A stretch of DNA of 42,335 nt from Chloroflexota bacterium. Its GTDB lineage: Bacteria; Chloroflexota; Anaerolineae; Aggregatilineales; Phototrophicaceae. Location of the stretch: the NCBI GenBank assembly GCA_026706395.1, contig JAPOYU010000160.1, forward strand, positions 1-42,335. Reading direction: 5' to 3'. The translations under genes were made by a program, and so were the position numbers. The notes below the pieces were generated by a model. That model was not told the origin of the DNA, ran no database searches, and worked only from the letters and a program-made list of their open reading frames with translations. This document shows positions 8,650 to 17,116 of the stretch, piece after piece (position 1 is the first letter of the stretch; each line of letters starts with the position of its first letter).

Positions 8650-9585
8650 ATGGCGTCCGATTCCGTTATAGAAATCACGGGGCTATCGAAGACTTATGGC
8701 TCGGGCAAGAAGCAGACCTTGGCGTTGAATCGACTCGATCTGACGGTGGATCGCGGTGAGATCTTCGGCTACCTCGGACCTAATGGCGCCGGCAAGACGA
8801 CGACAATCCGCTTGTTGCTGGATCTGATTCGTCCCAGCGACGGCTCCGCCACCATCTTCGGCATGGACATTCGCAATGACAGCGTCGAGATACATCGGCG
8901 CATCGGGTTCTTGCCGGGTGAGCTAAGTTTGTGGGAGGGGCGCACTGGCAACCAGATCATCGCTTATGTCGCCAGCATTCGTGGCGATACCAAGGGCATC
9001 GTGAAACACGCCGATGAGCTTGCCGAACGATTGGATCTGGATACGACCAAACGAGTGCGCGACCTTTCGTCGGGCAACAAACGCAAGCTTGGTCTGGTCA
9101 TCGCGATGATGCACTCGCCGGAACTGCTCATTCTTGACGAGCCCACCGGCGGACTTGATCCGCTGGTGCAGCAGACCTTCCATGAGATGATGGACGAATA
9201 CCGCGCCAAGGGAAGGACGGTATTTCTTTCCTCGCACGTATTGAGTGAGGTGCAGGCGATCTGCGATCGCGTTGGCATCTTGCGCGACGGCGAACTGAAG
9301 GCGGTGGAGTCGGTCGAAAAGATCACGAATGTTGAATTCAACTGGGTGGATGTGACTTTCCGCGATGCCATTCCTGAAGGTTTGCAGCAGCAGTTGGATA
9401 GCATGCCATCGATCACCGATGTCAGCACAAACGGCACACGCGTCCGCATGCGGATGGTCGGCGACTTTGATCCCCTGTTGCGGGCGATCAGCGGCGGATA
9501 TGTCGAAATGCTGCACGTGGAAGAACCTTCGCTCGAAGAGATCTTCCTGGCCTTTTACAGCGGCGACGAGGAGACAAGACAATGA
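8650..9585 (+). CDS. ABC-2 type transporter ATP-binding protein
   Basis: ATPase subunit of an ABC exporter, 311 aa, on the cytoplasmic face. Walker A is GPNGAGKTT (near residue 46), the signature LSSGNKRKLG, Walker B LLILDEPTGGLDP and the H-loop SSHVLSE. The C-terminal ~80 residues form the small regulatory domain common in the BcrA/DrrA/CcmA-like group. The stop overlaps the next gene's start by ATGA, so it is translationally coupled to the permeases at 9582 and 10399. Such operons export antibiotics, lipids or peptides; the cargo is not inferable here. Confidence 0.94.
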   Translation: MASDSVIEITGLSKTYGSGKKQTLALNRLDLTVDRGEIFGYLGPNGAGKTTTIRLLLDLIRPSDGSATIFGMDIRNDSVEIHRRIGFLPGELSLWEGRTGNQIIAYVASIRGDTKGIVKHADELAERLDLDTTKRVRDLSSGNKRKLGLVIAMMHSPELLILDEPTGGLDPLVQQTFHEMMDEYRAKGRTVFLSSHVLSEVQAICDRVGILRDGELKAVESVEKITNVEFNWVDVTFRDAIPEGLQQQLDSMPSITDVSTNGTRVRMRMVGDFDPLLRAISGGYVEMLHVEEPSLEEIFLAFYSGDEETRQ

Positions 9586-10388
9586 ACGGCATAATAGTTG
9601 CCAACACCTTGCGTACATCGTGGAAGCAAATCCTCTACTGGGGATTGGGGCTTGGTGTTCTTGGGCTCTATATCGACTTTATCGCAGCCAGTCCGGATAT
9701 AATATCCGGTTACGCCGAGCTATTTGAATCGTTTCCGCCTGCCCTGCTGCAGGCATTCGGCGCGAGCGACGTGGCGCTCCTTACAACCTCGGAAGGATGG
9801 ATCGTCTCAGTCTTCGTGTCGGAGGCGGCGATTTTCTTGTCCGTATACGCGGTCATGGCCGGCCTGAATATCACCGCCAACGACGAGCGGTCCGGCGTGA
9901 TGGATGTGATCCTGTCGCTTCCGATTTCGCGCTCGGCCTACGTTGTGGAACGCTGGATCGGCTACGCTTTGAATGGCTTGGCGATCGTTGTGCTTTGCGC
10001 GCTGATCACCGTCTTGGGCATGGTCGCCATGAACATTGACGCCCCGCTGGATGTGATCTTCAAGAGCATCCTGGATTTGTATCCGAGCACGCTTCTGGTG
10101 ATGACCGTGACATGCTTGCTGGGTACGGTGCTGCGCAGGCGCGCCATGGCTATCGGTTTCTCGGCGGCCTTCGTCATCGTCAGTTACATATTCAACGCTT
10201 TGGGCGCTGCCGCCAGCGGGACCATCGCCGATCTGATGGAGGACCTGTCTTACTTTAGCTACCTGAACGGTGAAGCCTTCGTGCTAGGCACATATGACCC
10301 CGCCGATTCTATCATCGTGCTGGTCGCCGTGCTTATCGGTTTCGCCCTATCCCTGAGAATGTTCGCCAGCCGCGATATTGGCATTTAG
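9582..10388 (+). CDS. ABC-2 type permease, first of pair
   Basis: Membrane subunit, 268 aa, with about six hydrophobic segments and an extracellular loop between the first two. The start overlaps the ATPase stop (ATGA). It shares the opening (TLRTSWKQILYWGLGLG here, TLKTTWKQMVYWGVGLA in the next gene), the ITANDERSGVMDV motif and its length with the next gene, so the two arose by duplication and probably form a heterodimer. Confidence 0.88.
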   Translation: MNGIIVANTLRTSWKQILYWGLGLGVLGLYIDFIAASPDIISGYAELFESFPPALLQAFGASDVALLTTSEGWIVSVFVSEAAIFLSVYAVMAGLNITANDERSGVMDVILSLPISRSAYVVERWIGYALNGLAIVVLCALITVLGMVAMNIDAPLDVIFKSILDLYPSTLLVMTVTCLLGTVLRRRAMAIGFSAAFVIVSYIFNALGAAASGTIADLMEDLSYFSYLNGEAFVLGTYDPADSIIVLVAVLIGFALSLRMFASRDIGI

Positions 10389-10398
10389 GAGGCTGAAT

Positions 10399-11205
10399 AT
10401 GATTGGTTCGGTATTTCTCGAAACATTGAAAACGACTTGGAAGCAAATGGTCTACTGGGGCGTCGGCTTGGCAGCGATGGCGCTCTTGGTTGTCATAATG
10501 GTTCCGCTCTTCAACATGCAGGATATGCGCAAACTGCTGGAGAGTTTCCCGCCGGTGATCCTCGCTATGATTGGTGTTGGCAAGGATCTCGAGATCTTTG
10601 CCACGAACGAAGGATTCGTCGCAATCGGATTCTTCGGCAAATCGGCGCTGATCTTCGCCGTGTATCCCGTCGTAATGGGCATGCGCATCACGGCGAACGA
10701 AGAAGACAGCGGGACGATGGATGTACTGCTGAGCCTGCCCATTGACCGCGCGCGGGTCATTGTTGAAAAGTTCCTGGCCTACGGTGTCACCTGTGTCGGC
10801 GTCGTTGTCCTGATATATCTGGGATTGCACATCGGTGTGATAATGGGCGGCGTGGAATTGGATGTCGTTCGGCTGATGGAAGTCACATTCTATCTTATTC
10901 CATTGATGGTTTTCGTCATGGCGGCAACTATGCTGATCGCCGTCATGGTGAGACGCCGGACGGTCGCGCTCGGCATCATCACCGCATATGTCATCGTCAG
11001 CTATATGCTGCAGACGATCGGTTTAGCCGCCGAAGGGACCGTCGCCGAGCCTATCGGCGCCGTTTCCTTCCTGACCTACTACAACGCAGGCGATATCATG
11101 CAGCAGGGCTTCATTTGGCCGCACATCGCCGGTTATGTATTGCTCTCGGGCCTATTGCTGCTCGCTTCCTTGTATCGATATGAACAGCGTGATATCGCTG
11201 TGTGA
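10399..11205 (+). CDS. ABC-2 type permease, second of pair
   Basis: Paralogue of the preceding permease, also 268 aa. The ATG at 10399 has a strong AGGAGG Shine-Dalgarno 6 bp upstream, preferred over the in-frame TTG at 10378, which lies in the preceding gene. The motif ITANEEDSGTMDVLLSLP corresponds to ITANDERSGVMDVILSLP in the partner. The operon ends at a terminator at 11236-11261. Confidence 0.88.
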   Translation: MIGSVFLETLKTTWKQMVYWGVGLAAMALLVVIMVPLFNMQDMRKLLESFPPVILAMIGVGKDLEIFATNEGFVAIGFFGKSALIFAVYPVVMGMRITANEEDSGTMDVLLSLPIDRARVIVEKFLAYGVTCVGVVVLIYLGLHIGVIMGGVELDVVRLMEVTFYLIPLMVFVMAATMLIAVMVRRRTVALGIITAYVIVSYMLQTIGLAAEGTVAEPIGAVSFLTYYNAGDIMQQGFIWPHIAGYVLLSGLLLLASLYRYEQRDIAV

Positions 11206-11235
11206 AGCAGTCGTTAAGCTTCAGTTGCACAATAT

Positions 11236-11261
11236 GCCCGCGCCTTTGCGTGGGCGTTTTT
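11236..11261 (+). terminator. rho-independent terminator of ABC exporter operon
   Basis: A 7-bp stem (GCCCGCG / CGTGGGC, one G-U pair) with a 6-nt loop, followed by G and TTTTT, 30 bp after the second permease stop. Confidence 0.8.
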
Positions 11262-11323
11262 CTTGGTTACTATTAAAGGCGAAGTTTTTGTCCGTTTGAG
11301 GTTAGTATTTGGGAGCGTTTGTC

Positions 11324-12628
11324 ATGATGTTCAGGCGATTTTGCTTGGTTTTGCTCGTGCTTGTATTGCTGATGGCAACTTGGGCGATTTCCGCTCAAGA
11401 CGAGATTGTCATCGATTTTTACTTCCCCTCGGCAACGGCTAATGACGCCGAAGGGATCTTCCATCGCTATGCCGATCTGTTCCAGGAAGAGAATCCCGGC
11501 ATCACGGTTAACCCGGTCTTCACCGGCAGCTACACCGATACTCGAAACACCATCTTGACGGAACTTCAAGGTGGCGGCGCGGGACCGGATGTGGCGGTGA
11601 TGCTGTCGATCGATCTCTACAGTTTCGCCGAAGAAGGTTACATCGTTCCGGCGCAGTCCTTCATAGATGCGATGGACGGAGGCGCTGACTACGTCAATGA
11701 CTTCTTCCCGGCATTAATGGCGAACGGGGTTGATGAAGAGGGCAACGTTTGGTCGATTCCCTTCCAGCGCAGTACGCCCATCCTGTATTACAACGCCGAC
11801 CTGCTGGCCGAAGCCGGATATGATTCGCCGCCGACAAATAACGCTGAATTGGTCGAAATCGCGCAGGCATTGACCACTGACGAACGCAATGGCTTGCTGG
11901 TGCCGGTCGCCGGCGGCTTCCCGATTTGGATGTACCAGAGCTTCGCAATCGCGTTCGGCCAGAACATCGTCAGTGACGACCCCACCGAAGTGTATTTCAA
12001 TACGCCGGAAGCGGTTGCGGCGGTCGAATTCGTACGTTCACTGGGTACCGATCTTGGTGTGGGGCCGGCTGGCGGCGCCGCATGGGGTGATACTCCGGTG
12101 GCCTTCCTGGCTGGACAAGCCGCTATGATCTACCACACAACCGGGAACCTGACGCGGATTCTCAACGACGCGGACTTTGAAGTTGGCGTATGGTATCTGC
12201 CTAGCGGACCGGCCGGTGATGATGGAACGGGTTACGGCGCGCCGACGGGCGGCGGCAATCTCTATATTTTTGATGACGGCAGCAAGTCCGATGCCGAGCT
12301 TGACGCAATCTGGCGTTGGGTCCTGTTCTTGTCTTCGCCGGAGATTCAGGCGGATTGGGGCGGGACGACCGGCTATATCGCGGCGAACGCAAGCGCCTGG
12401 GAGACCGAACCGCTTGCATCGCTGGTGGAAGAACATCCGCAATACGGGATTGCTCGCGATCAACTGCAGCACGTCGGCAAGGAATTCTCAAGTTATGCGA
12501 CGATCACCATCCAGGGCATAATCAACGGGACGCTGGAAAGCATTCTGACCGGCGAAGCGGAAGATGCTCAAGCAGCCATGGACGCAGCGCAGGAGCAGAT
12601 TGACGGCATCCTTGCGGAATACCGATGA
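11324..12628 (+). CDS. sugar ABC transporter substrate-binding protein (family 1)
   Basis: Extracellular binding protein of a carbohydrate importer (UgpB/MalE-like), 434 aa. The ATG at 11324 has GGGAG eight bases upstream. A signal peptide occupies residues ~1-24 with a likely signal peptidase I cut after AISA; no lipobox Cys is seen. The family region TDTRNTILTELQGGGAGPDVAVM and the loop AYDSPPTN-type GYDSPPTNNAELVEIA are typical of family 1 solute-binding proteins (glycerol-3-phosphate, maltose, other oligosaccharides). Two permeases follow, separated by a strong hairpin. No ATPase gene is adjacent, so a shared MsiK/MalK-type ATPase elsewhere is likely. Confidence 0.92.
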   Translation: MMFRRFCLVLLVLVLLMATWAISAQDEIVIDFYFPSATANDAEGIFHRYADLFQEENPGITVNPVFTGSYTDTRNTILTELQGGGAGPDVAVMLSIDLYSFAEEGYIVPAQSFIDAMDGGADYVNDFFPALMANGVDEEGNVWSIPFQRSTPILYYNADLLAEAGYDSPPTNNAELVEIAQALTTDERNGLLVPVAGGFPIWMYQSFAIAFGQNIVSDDPTEVYFNTPEAVAAVEFVRSLGTDLGVGPAGGAAWGDTPVAFLAGQAAMIYHTTGNLTRILNDADFEVGVWYLPSGPAGDDGTGYGAPTGGGNLYIFDDGSKSDAELDAIWRWVLFLSSPEIQADWGGTTGYIAANASAWETEPLASLVEEHPQYGIARDQLQHVGKEFSSYATITIQGIINGTLESILTGEAEDAQAAMDAAQEQIDGILAEYR

Positions 12629-12635
12629 CACGATC

Positions 12636-12663
12636 AGAGGGCGTGCTCGACGGCGCGCCCTCT
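12636..12663 (+). promoter_or_regulatory. intercistronic hairpin between binding protein and permease
   Basis: An 11-bp stem (AGAGGGCGTGC / GCGCGCCCTCT, one G-U pair) with a 6-nt loop begins 7 bp after the binding-protein stop. There is no U-tract. In malE/malF-type operons hairpins in this place stabilise the upstream mRNA and lower permease expression; that role is inferred here. Confidence 0.65.
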
Positions 12664-12689
12664 CCCATACGCGCCCCGCACGGCACTAC

Positions 12690-13625
12690 ATGTCTGCACT
12701 TAATATGCTTCAAAGCCCCAGGCAGAAATCTCTCTTAGGTCTCCTGCAACCCTATATCTTGATCGCGCCGACGTTGATCCTCGTCCTGATGTTCAACGTC
12801 GCGCCGGCCTTTCGCACTGTCAATGACAGCTTGTACAAGCCGGCGCGCGGACTGAATGCCGCGGGCAAGCCGCCGGAATATGTCGGGCTGCAGAACTTTC
12901 ATGATCTCTTTGATGAGAGCCACTATATGGGCAAGCGATTCATACGGTCGTTCCGCAATACCATTGTGTTTGCAATGGCGACCGTCGGAATCGGCGTGCC
13001 GCTGGGACTGCTGATGGCCCTCCTGCTCAATCGTCGCCAACCGCTGCTTGGGCTGTGGCGCTTCTCAATTTTCTATCCCTCGCTGCTGCCGCTAATCGGC
13101 GCGGCCAGCATCTGGTCCTTCATCTTTTCCGACAGTATCGGCTTGGCAAACGCATTTCTTAAGACCTTCGGACATCCGGGCCTAAACTGGCTTGGCGACC
13201 GCAATTTGGTCTTGCTCTCCGTCATCATCGTGAACATCTGGAAGCAAGTCGGTTACTTCATGATCTTCTTCCTGGCCGGACTGCAAAACATCCCGCGCGA
13301 CATTTATGAATCGTCAAGTTTGGACGGCGCCGGTCCGCTGCAACAGTTTGCGTTTCTTACTTTGCCATTGCTCCGCCGGACCCTGCTTTTTGTGGTCGTG
13401 ATATCGTTTACCTTCGCCTTCCAAACTGTGGAGCAGTTGCAGGCCTTGGGGGAAGGCGGCCCGGCCGATAGTGCCAATCTGCTGCTGTATCTGGTATTCC
13501 AAAACATCGCCGAGCGTCGAAACTGGGGCTATGTTAACGCCATGACTATCGTCCTTATCGGAGTTGTGCTCATTTTCACGTTGAGCAATTTCCTGCTATT
13601 TGAGCGCGACGAGGCGCAGCGATGA
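12690..13625 (+). CDS. sugar ABC transporter permease (UgpA/MalF-like)
   Basis: Inner-membrane subunit of the carbohydrate importer, 311 aa from the ATG at 12690 (another in-frame ATG is at 12705; no clear Shine-Dalgarno). About six helices. The EAA-loop region is YESSSLDGAGPLQQFAFLTL, where the shared ATPase docks. Its stop overlaps the next permease start (ATGA). Confidence 0.9.
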   Translation: MSALNMLQSPRQKSLLGLLQPYILIAPTLILVLMFNVAPAFRTVNDSLYKPARGLNAAGKPPEYVGLQNFHDLFDESHYMGKRFIRSFRNTIVFAMATVGIGVPLGLLMALLLNRRQPLLGLWRFSIFYPSLLPLIGAASIWSFIFSDSIGLANAFLKTFGHPGLNWLGDRNLVLLSVIIVNIWKQVGYFMIFFLAGLQNIPRDIYESSSLDGAGPLQQFAFLTLPLLRRTLLFVVVISFTFAFQTVEQLQALGEGGPADSANLLLYLVFQNIAERRNWGYVNAMTIVLIGVVLIFTLSNFLLFERDEAQR

Positions 13626-14452
13626 AGGACAGGAATATACTGCTAGACCGCTGTGCCGATGCGCTGAAGATTGCGTTCGCCATCTTCTTTCTACTTCCGC
13701 TGTTCTTCACGATACTGGTGAGCTTTCGCCCTGAAGCGGAACCAGTTACCAATGGAAACATATTCTTCGGCAGCGAAATCACAACGGAGAATTACCAGCG
13801 AGCGCTGGTCATCGCGCCGTGGAGCCTGCATTACTTGAACAGCATCGTCTTCGTGGGGGGCACACTACTGGTGCAGTTGGTTACGGTGACCACCGCCGCT
13901 TACGCCTTCGCACGTATGAAATTCATTGGGCGCAACGTCTTACTGCTGGTCATCTTGCTACAACTGATGATCCCCTCAGGCGTCTTGCTGGTGCAGAACT
14001 TCCGCACCATAAACACGCTGGGCCTGTTCGACACCAGAGTCGCGTTGATGATTCCGTATTGGGGTTCGGCATTTGGCGTCCTATTGCTGCGGCAGACTTT
14101 TCGCGAAGTCCCGATCGAACTGGAAGAGGCGGCGCGCATTGATGGCGCCAACTTGTTTCAGGTCATTCGTCACGTCTACGTGACCAATTCCATTCCGGCG
14201 TATCTAGCATTCGCTCTGGTATCCGTCAGTTCGCATTGGAACGAGTTCCTCTGGCCTTTTATCATCACACGCTCGGAAGAAATCCGACCCTTAACCGTCG
14301 GGCTTAACAAGCTGATCAAGACGACGGACCAAGGCGCTTTCTACGGGCAGCTAATGGCAGGTACATTGATCGTGATCGCGCCCTTGGTTATTCTCTTTCT
14401 GCTTTTCCAGCGCCAGTTCGTCGAGAGTTTCGCCCGCAGCGGCATTCGCTGA
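13622..14452 (+). CDS. sugar ABC transporter permease (UgpE/MalG-like)
   Basis: Second permease of the importer, 276 aa, six predicted helices. The EAA loop is ELEEAARIDGANLFQVIRHV, the standard form for this family. It overlaps the first permease by 4 bp. With the binding protein at 11324 it forms a CUT1-type importer; the ATPase and any linked glycosidase are not in the immediate operon. Confidence 0.92.
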   Translation: MKDRNILLDRCADALKIAFAIFFLLPLFFTILVSFRPEAEPVTNGNIFFGSEITTENYQRALVIAPWSLHYLNSIVFVGGTLLVQLVTVTTAAYAFARMKFIGRNVLLLVILLQLMIPSGVLLVQNFRTINTLGLFDTRVALMIPYWGSAFGVLLLRQTFREVPIELEEAARIDGANLFQVIRHVYVTNSIPAYLAFALVSVSSHWNEFLWPFIITRSEEIRPLTVGLNKLIKTTDQGAFYGQLMAGTLIVIAPLVILFLLFQRQFVESFARSGIR

Positions 14453-14483
14453 TTTCAGACTATAGTCAAGGGCAGCGCCGTAC

Positions 14484-14489
14484 TATAAT
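14484..14489 (+). promoter_or_regulatory. possible -10 box upstream of UDP-sugar dehydrogenase
   Basis: TATAAT at 14484-14489 would start transcription near 14496, giving a 27-nt leader that carries AAGGCG as the Shine-Dalgarno of the gene at 14523. No good -35 hexamer is visible at 16-18 bp, so the promoter is tentative. Confidence 0.4.
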
Positions 14490-14522
14490 CGCGAAGCCAG
14501 CAACGATAAACGCAAGGCGAAC

Positions 14523-15833
14523 ATGGATTTCAAAGAGAGACTGTTAGCCAGAATAGCCAATCGCGAAGCGAAGATCGCAGTAGCAGGTCTGGGATATGTC
14601 GGTTTGCCTCTGGCTGTCGAATTCGCCGAAGCGGGTTTTCAAGTATTGGGTTTGGATATTGAAGCCAGTAAAGTACGGCAGATCAACGCCGGATGCAGCT
14701 ACATTGACGATGTCTCTGAAGAGCGTATTCGCAGTCTCACCCAGGCTGGCAGGCTCATCGCAACCTGTGATTATGAAGACATTAGAGACGTGGATGCCAT
14801 CAGCATCTGTGTACCGACGCCATTGCGCAAAACCCGCGATCCGGACATGTCGTACATTATTCAAGCAGCGAAATCGATCGCTAGGATTTGCCGCGCCGGA
14901 ATGCTCATTGTGCTTGAAAGCACTACCTACCCCGGCACTACCGAGGAGATCATCTTGCCGGAAATAACCGGTGATGACCTCGCCGTTGGTGAAGACGTGT
15001 TCGTAGCCTATTCGCCGGAACGCATTGACCCAGGCAACCCGACGTTTTCAGTGCGAAACACGCCGAAAGTCGTCGGTGGAATCACGGTGGATTGTACCGA
15101 GGTGGCGAAGGCACTGTATACCGCCGCGGTAGACCGGATTATTGAGGTAAGCTCGCCAACTGCTGCGGAGATGGTCAAACTGCTGGAGAATACCTTCCGT
15201 GCCGTCAACATCGGACTGGTCAATGAAATGGCGCTGATGTGCGATAAGCTGGACATTGACGTTTGGGAAGTGATTAACGCAGCCGCCACGAAACCCTTTG
15301 GTTATATGCCATTCTTCCCGGGTCCGGGTCTTGGCGGGCATTGTATTCCCGTTGATCCGCATTACCTTAGCTGGAAACTAAAGACGCTCAACTACAACGC
15401 GCGATTCATCGAGTTGGCGAGTGAGATCAATACTTCCATGCCGTATTACGTGATCGAGAAAATCACTGAGGCGCTAAACAATCAGGAGCGGGCGATTCGA
15501 GGTTCCAAAATTGTGATCTTGGGTGTGGCGTATAAACGCGATGTCGACGATGTACGCGAAAGCCCGGCGCTCGACATCATCAGTTTGCTGCGGCATCGTG
15601 GCGCGGCGGTAACTTATCACGATCCTCACGTGCCAGAGATAAGCGTACAGAATGAGTTGCAACTGCGGTCGGAACCCTATAGCGCCGGTCTGCTTCAAAA
15701 TGCGGATTGTGTCGTAGTGGTCACGGACCATTCCGCCTTCGATTGGCGGGAGATTGCGTCTCATAGCCGATCCATCGTGGATACGCGACATGTATTCGAC
15801 GAACATGACGGCGAGCATATTATCGGCTTGTGA
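14523..15833 (+). CDS. nucleotide-sugar dehydrogenase (UDP-GlcNAc 6-dehydrogenase type)
   Basis: Oxidises C6 of a UDP-sugar to a uronic acid by two NAD+-dependent steps; 436 aa. The Rossmann motif is GLGYVGLP (22-29), the central helix region follows, and catalytic Cys274 sits in GPGLGGHCIPVDPHYL. The KRDVDDVRESPALDI segment in the C-terminal domain is also typical. Wording such as ICVPTPLRKTRDPDMSYI is closer to WbpA/WecC-type enzymes (UDP-GlcNAcA or UDP-ManNAcA) than to UDP-glucose dehydrogenase; this is judged by eye. It opens the surface-polysaccharide cluster and would supply acidic sugar donors to the glycosyltransferases downstream. A 38-codon ORF overlaps its stop by GTGA. Confidence 0.92.
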   Translation: MDFKERLLARIANREAKIAVAGLGYVGLPLAVEFAEAGFQVLGLDIEASKVRQINAGCSYIDDVSEERIRSLTQAGRLIATCDYEDIRDVDAISICVPTPLRKTRDPDMSYIIQAAKSIARICRAGMLIVLESTTYPGTTEEIILPEITGDDLAVGEDVFVAYSPERIDPGNPTFSVRNTPKVVGGITVDCTEVAKALYTAAVDRIIEVSSPTAAEMVKLLENTFRAVNIGLVNEMALMCDKLDIDVWEVINAAATKPFGYMPFFPGPGLGGHCIPVDPHYLSWKLKTLNYNARFIELASEINTSMPYYVIEKITEALNNQERAIRGSKIVILGVAYKRDVDDVRESPALDIISLLRHRGAAVTYHDPHVPEISVQNELQLRSEPYSAGLLQNADCVVVVTDHSAFDWREIASHSRSIVDTRHVFDEHDGEHIIGL

Positions 15834-15946
15834 TTGCCCCCGCGCCGACCCCCGGAAGGACCTATCGCGAAGCCTGCAATTTTATTGTGGTTCTGCAGCA
15901 GCTTGGCATGCCTGACAGCGCGCAGAATCTGCTTCGGATGGAATGA
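15830..15946 (+). CDS. candidate 38-aa protein coupled to the dehydrogenase
   Basis: GTG at 15830 overlaps the dehydrogenase stop in a GTGA junction, the arrangement of translationally coupled genes. The frame stays open for 38 codons and ends 6 bp before the next gene's GTG. The product has a proline-rich start (IAPAPTPGRTY) and then a helix-like stretch (REACNFIVVLQQLGMPDSAQ). No family recognised. It may equally be chance filler in a 120-bp gap. Confidence 0.35.
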   Translation: MIAPAPTPGRTYREACNFIVVLQQLGMPDSAQNLLRME

Positions 15947-15952
15947 GGCGCG

Positions 15953-17083
15953 GTGATCTATATGCCATTTCGGATCGCCATAGACGCCAGCCGCAGCACA
16001 AAAGATCAGCCGACCGGAACCGAAACCTACGCGCTGAGACTGAGTCAGGCCTTAATCGCCGCTAATGAAGGCGCCAATGGTCCAGTAGGGTTTTCGCTGT
16101 ATTTTCGCGATCGGCCTTCACCGGAGCTGTTTGCGAAATCAGCCAATGTGGAAGAGATACACATTCCTTTCCCGAGGCTATGGACGCACCTGCGTTTCGC
16201 TGCTGAACTGTGGAAATCGAGGCCGGATATCACATTCGTCCCGGCGCATACGTTGCCAATAGCCTTTCCGGGGCGGGCAATTGTAACTGTTCATGATCTT
16301 GGCTTTAAGCATTTCCCAACCGCACATCCCGTTGCACAACGGGCCTATCTGGACGCGACCACGCGTTACAGCCAAGCGCGCGCCGATCTCGTAATTGCCG
16401 ACAGCCAAGCCACCGCACGTGACCTGGAACATTTCTACGGGACGCCGCGGAGCAAGATTCGAGTCGTCTACCCGGGGGTTGATTCCGCAAATCTGCGTGC
16501 GACGGCTGAAGAGACCGAATCTGTCCGCGCCAAGTACAAGCTGCCCGGGCGCTACTTCCTCTATATCGGCACCTTGCAGCCGCGCAAGAATATCGGACGC
16601 ATCGTGCAGGCCTTCATGCTCTGGCGGCAGAGCCAGCGCGAGAACGATGCAATGCTGGTCTTGGCTGGCGGAAAGGGCTGGCTATATGATGAGGCATGGC
16701 TGGAAGGCGCGAGCCAGCATGTCCATGCGATCGGATATATTAGCGAGGCGGACAAAGCCGCGCTTCTGGCTGGCGCGATCGCCCTGGTGTTTCCAAGCCT
16801 GTACGAGGGCTTTGGCTTTCCCGCTGTGGAAGCCATGATCGCCGGGACGCCCGTCATCGCAAGCAATACATCGAGCCTGGCCGAGATCGTCGGCGAGGAT
16901 GGGCTCCTTGTCGATCCGCTAGACAGCAACGCTATCGCCGCGGCCATGAGCCGCCTGAGCGATGACGAGGAATTACGGCAGGACCTGATTAACAGGGGTT
17001 TCCGCCGTGCCGAGCGCTTCACCTGGGAATCTGCGGCGGAGCAAGCGATGAGTGCCTTTCGAGAGCTGGGCGCGCCAGTTTGA
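15953..17083 (+). CDS. glycosyltransferase family 4 (GT-B fold)
   Basis: Retaining GT-B glycosyltransferase, 376 aa from GTG 15953 (GAGG four bases upstream); an ATG three codons later at 15962 is an alternative. The N-terminal acceptor domain reads FRIAIDASRSTKDQPTGTETY, the variant seen in mannosyltransferase-like GT4 proteins. The linker YIGTLQPRKNIGRIVQAF precedes the donor-binding motif PSLYEGFGFPAVEAM, with the conserved EX7E glutamates. It lies between the UDP-sugar dehydrogenase and the GT9-GT26 fusion, so it probably adds a sugar to the same surface glycan. Donor and acceptor are unknown. Confidence 0.9.
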   Translation: MIYMPFRIAIDASRSTKDQPTGTETYALRLSQALIAANEGANGPVGFSLYFRDRPSPELFAKSANVEEIHIPFPRLWTHLRFAAELWKSRPDITFVPAHTLPIAFPGRAIVTVHDLGFKHFPTAHPVAQRAYLDATTRYSQARADLVIADSQATARDLEHFYGTPRSKIRVVYPGVDSANLRATAEETESVRAKYKLPGRYFLYIGTLQPRKNIGRIVQAFMLWRQSQRENDAMLVLAGGKGWLYDEAWLEGASQHVHAIGYISEADKAALLAGAIALVFPSLYEGFGFPAVEAMIAGTPVIASNTSSLAEIVGEDGLLVDPLDSNAIAAAMSRLSDDEELRQDLINRGFRRAERFTWESAAEQAMSAFRELGAPV

Positions 17084-17110
17084 ATCGCTCACGCCTCAAT
17101 CTGATAGAAT
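17080..17110 (+). promoter_or_regulatory. possible promoter giving a leaderless GTG start at 17117
   Basis: TTGAAT (17080-17085), 19-bp spacer, TAGAAT (17105-17110). The predicted transcription start, 7 bp after the -10, coincides with GTG 17117, and no Shine-Dalgarno is present. Confidence 0.4.
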
Positions 17111-17116
17111 ATCATT

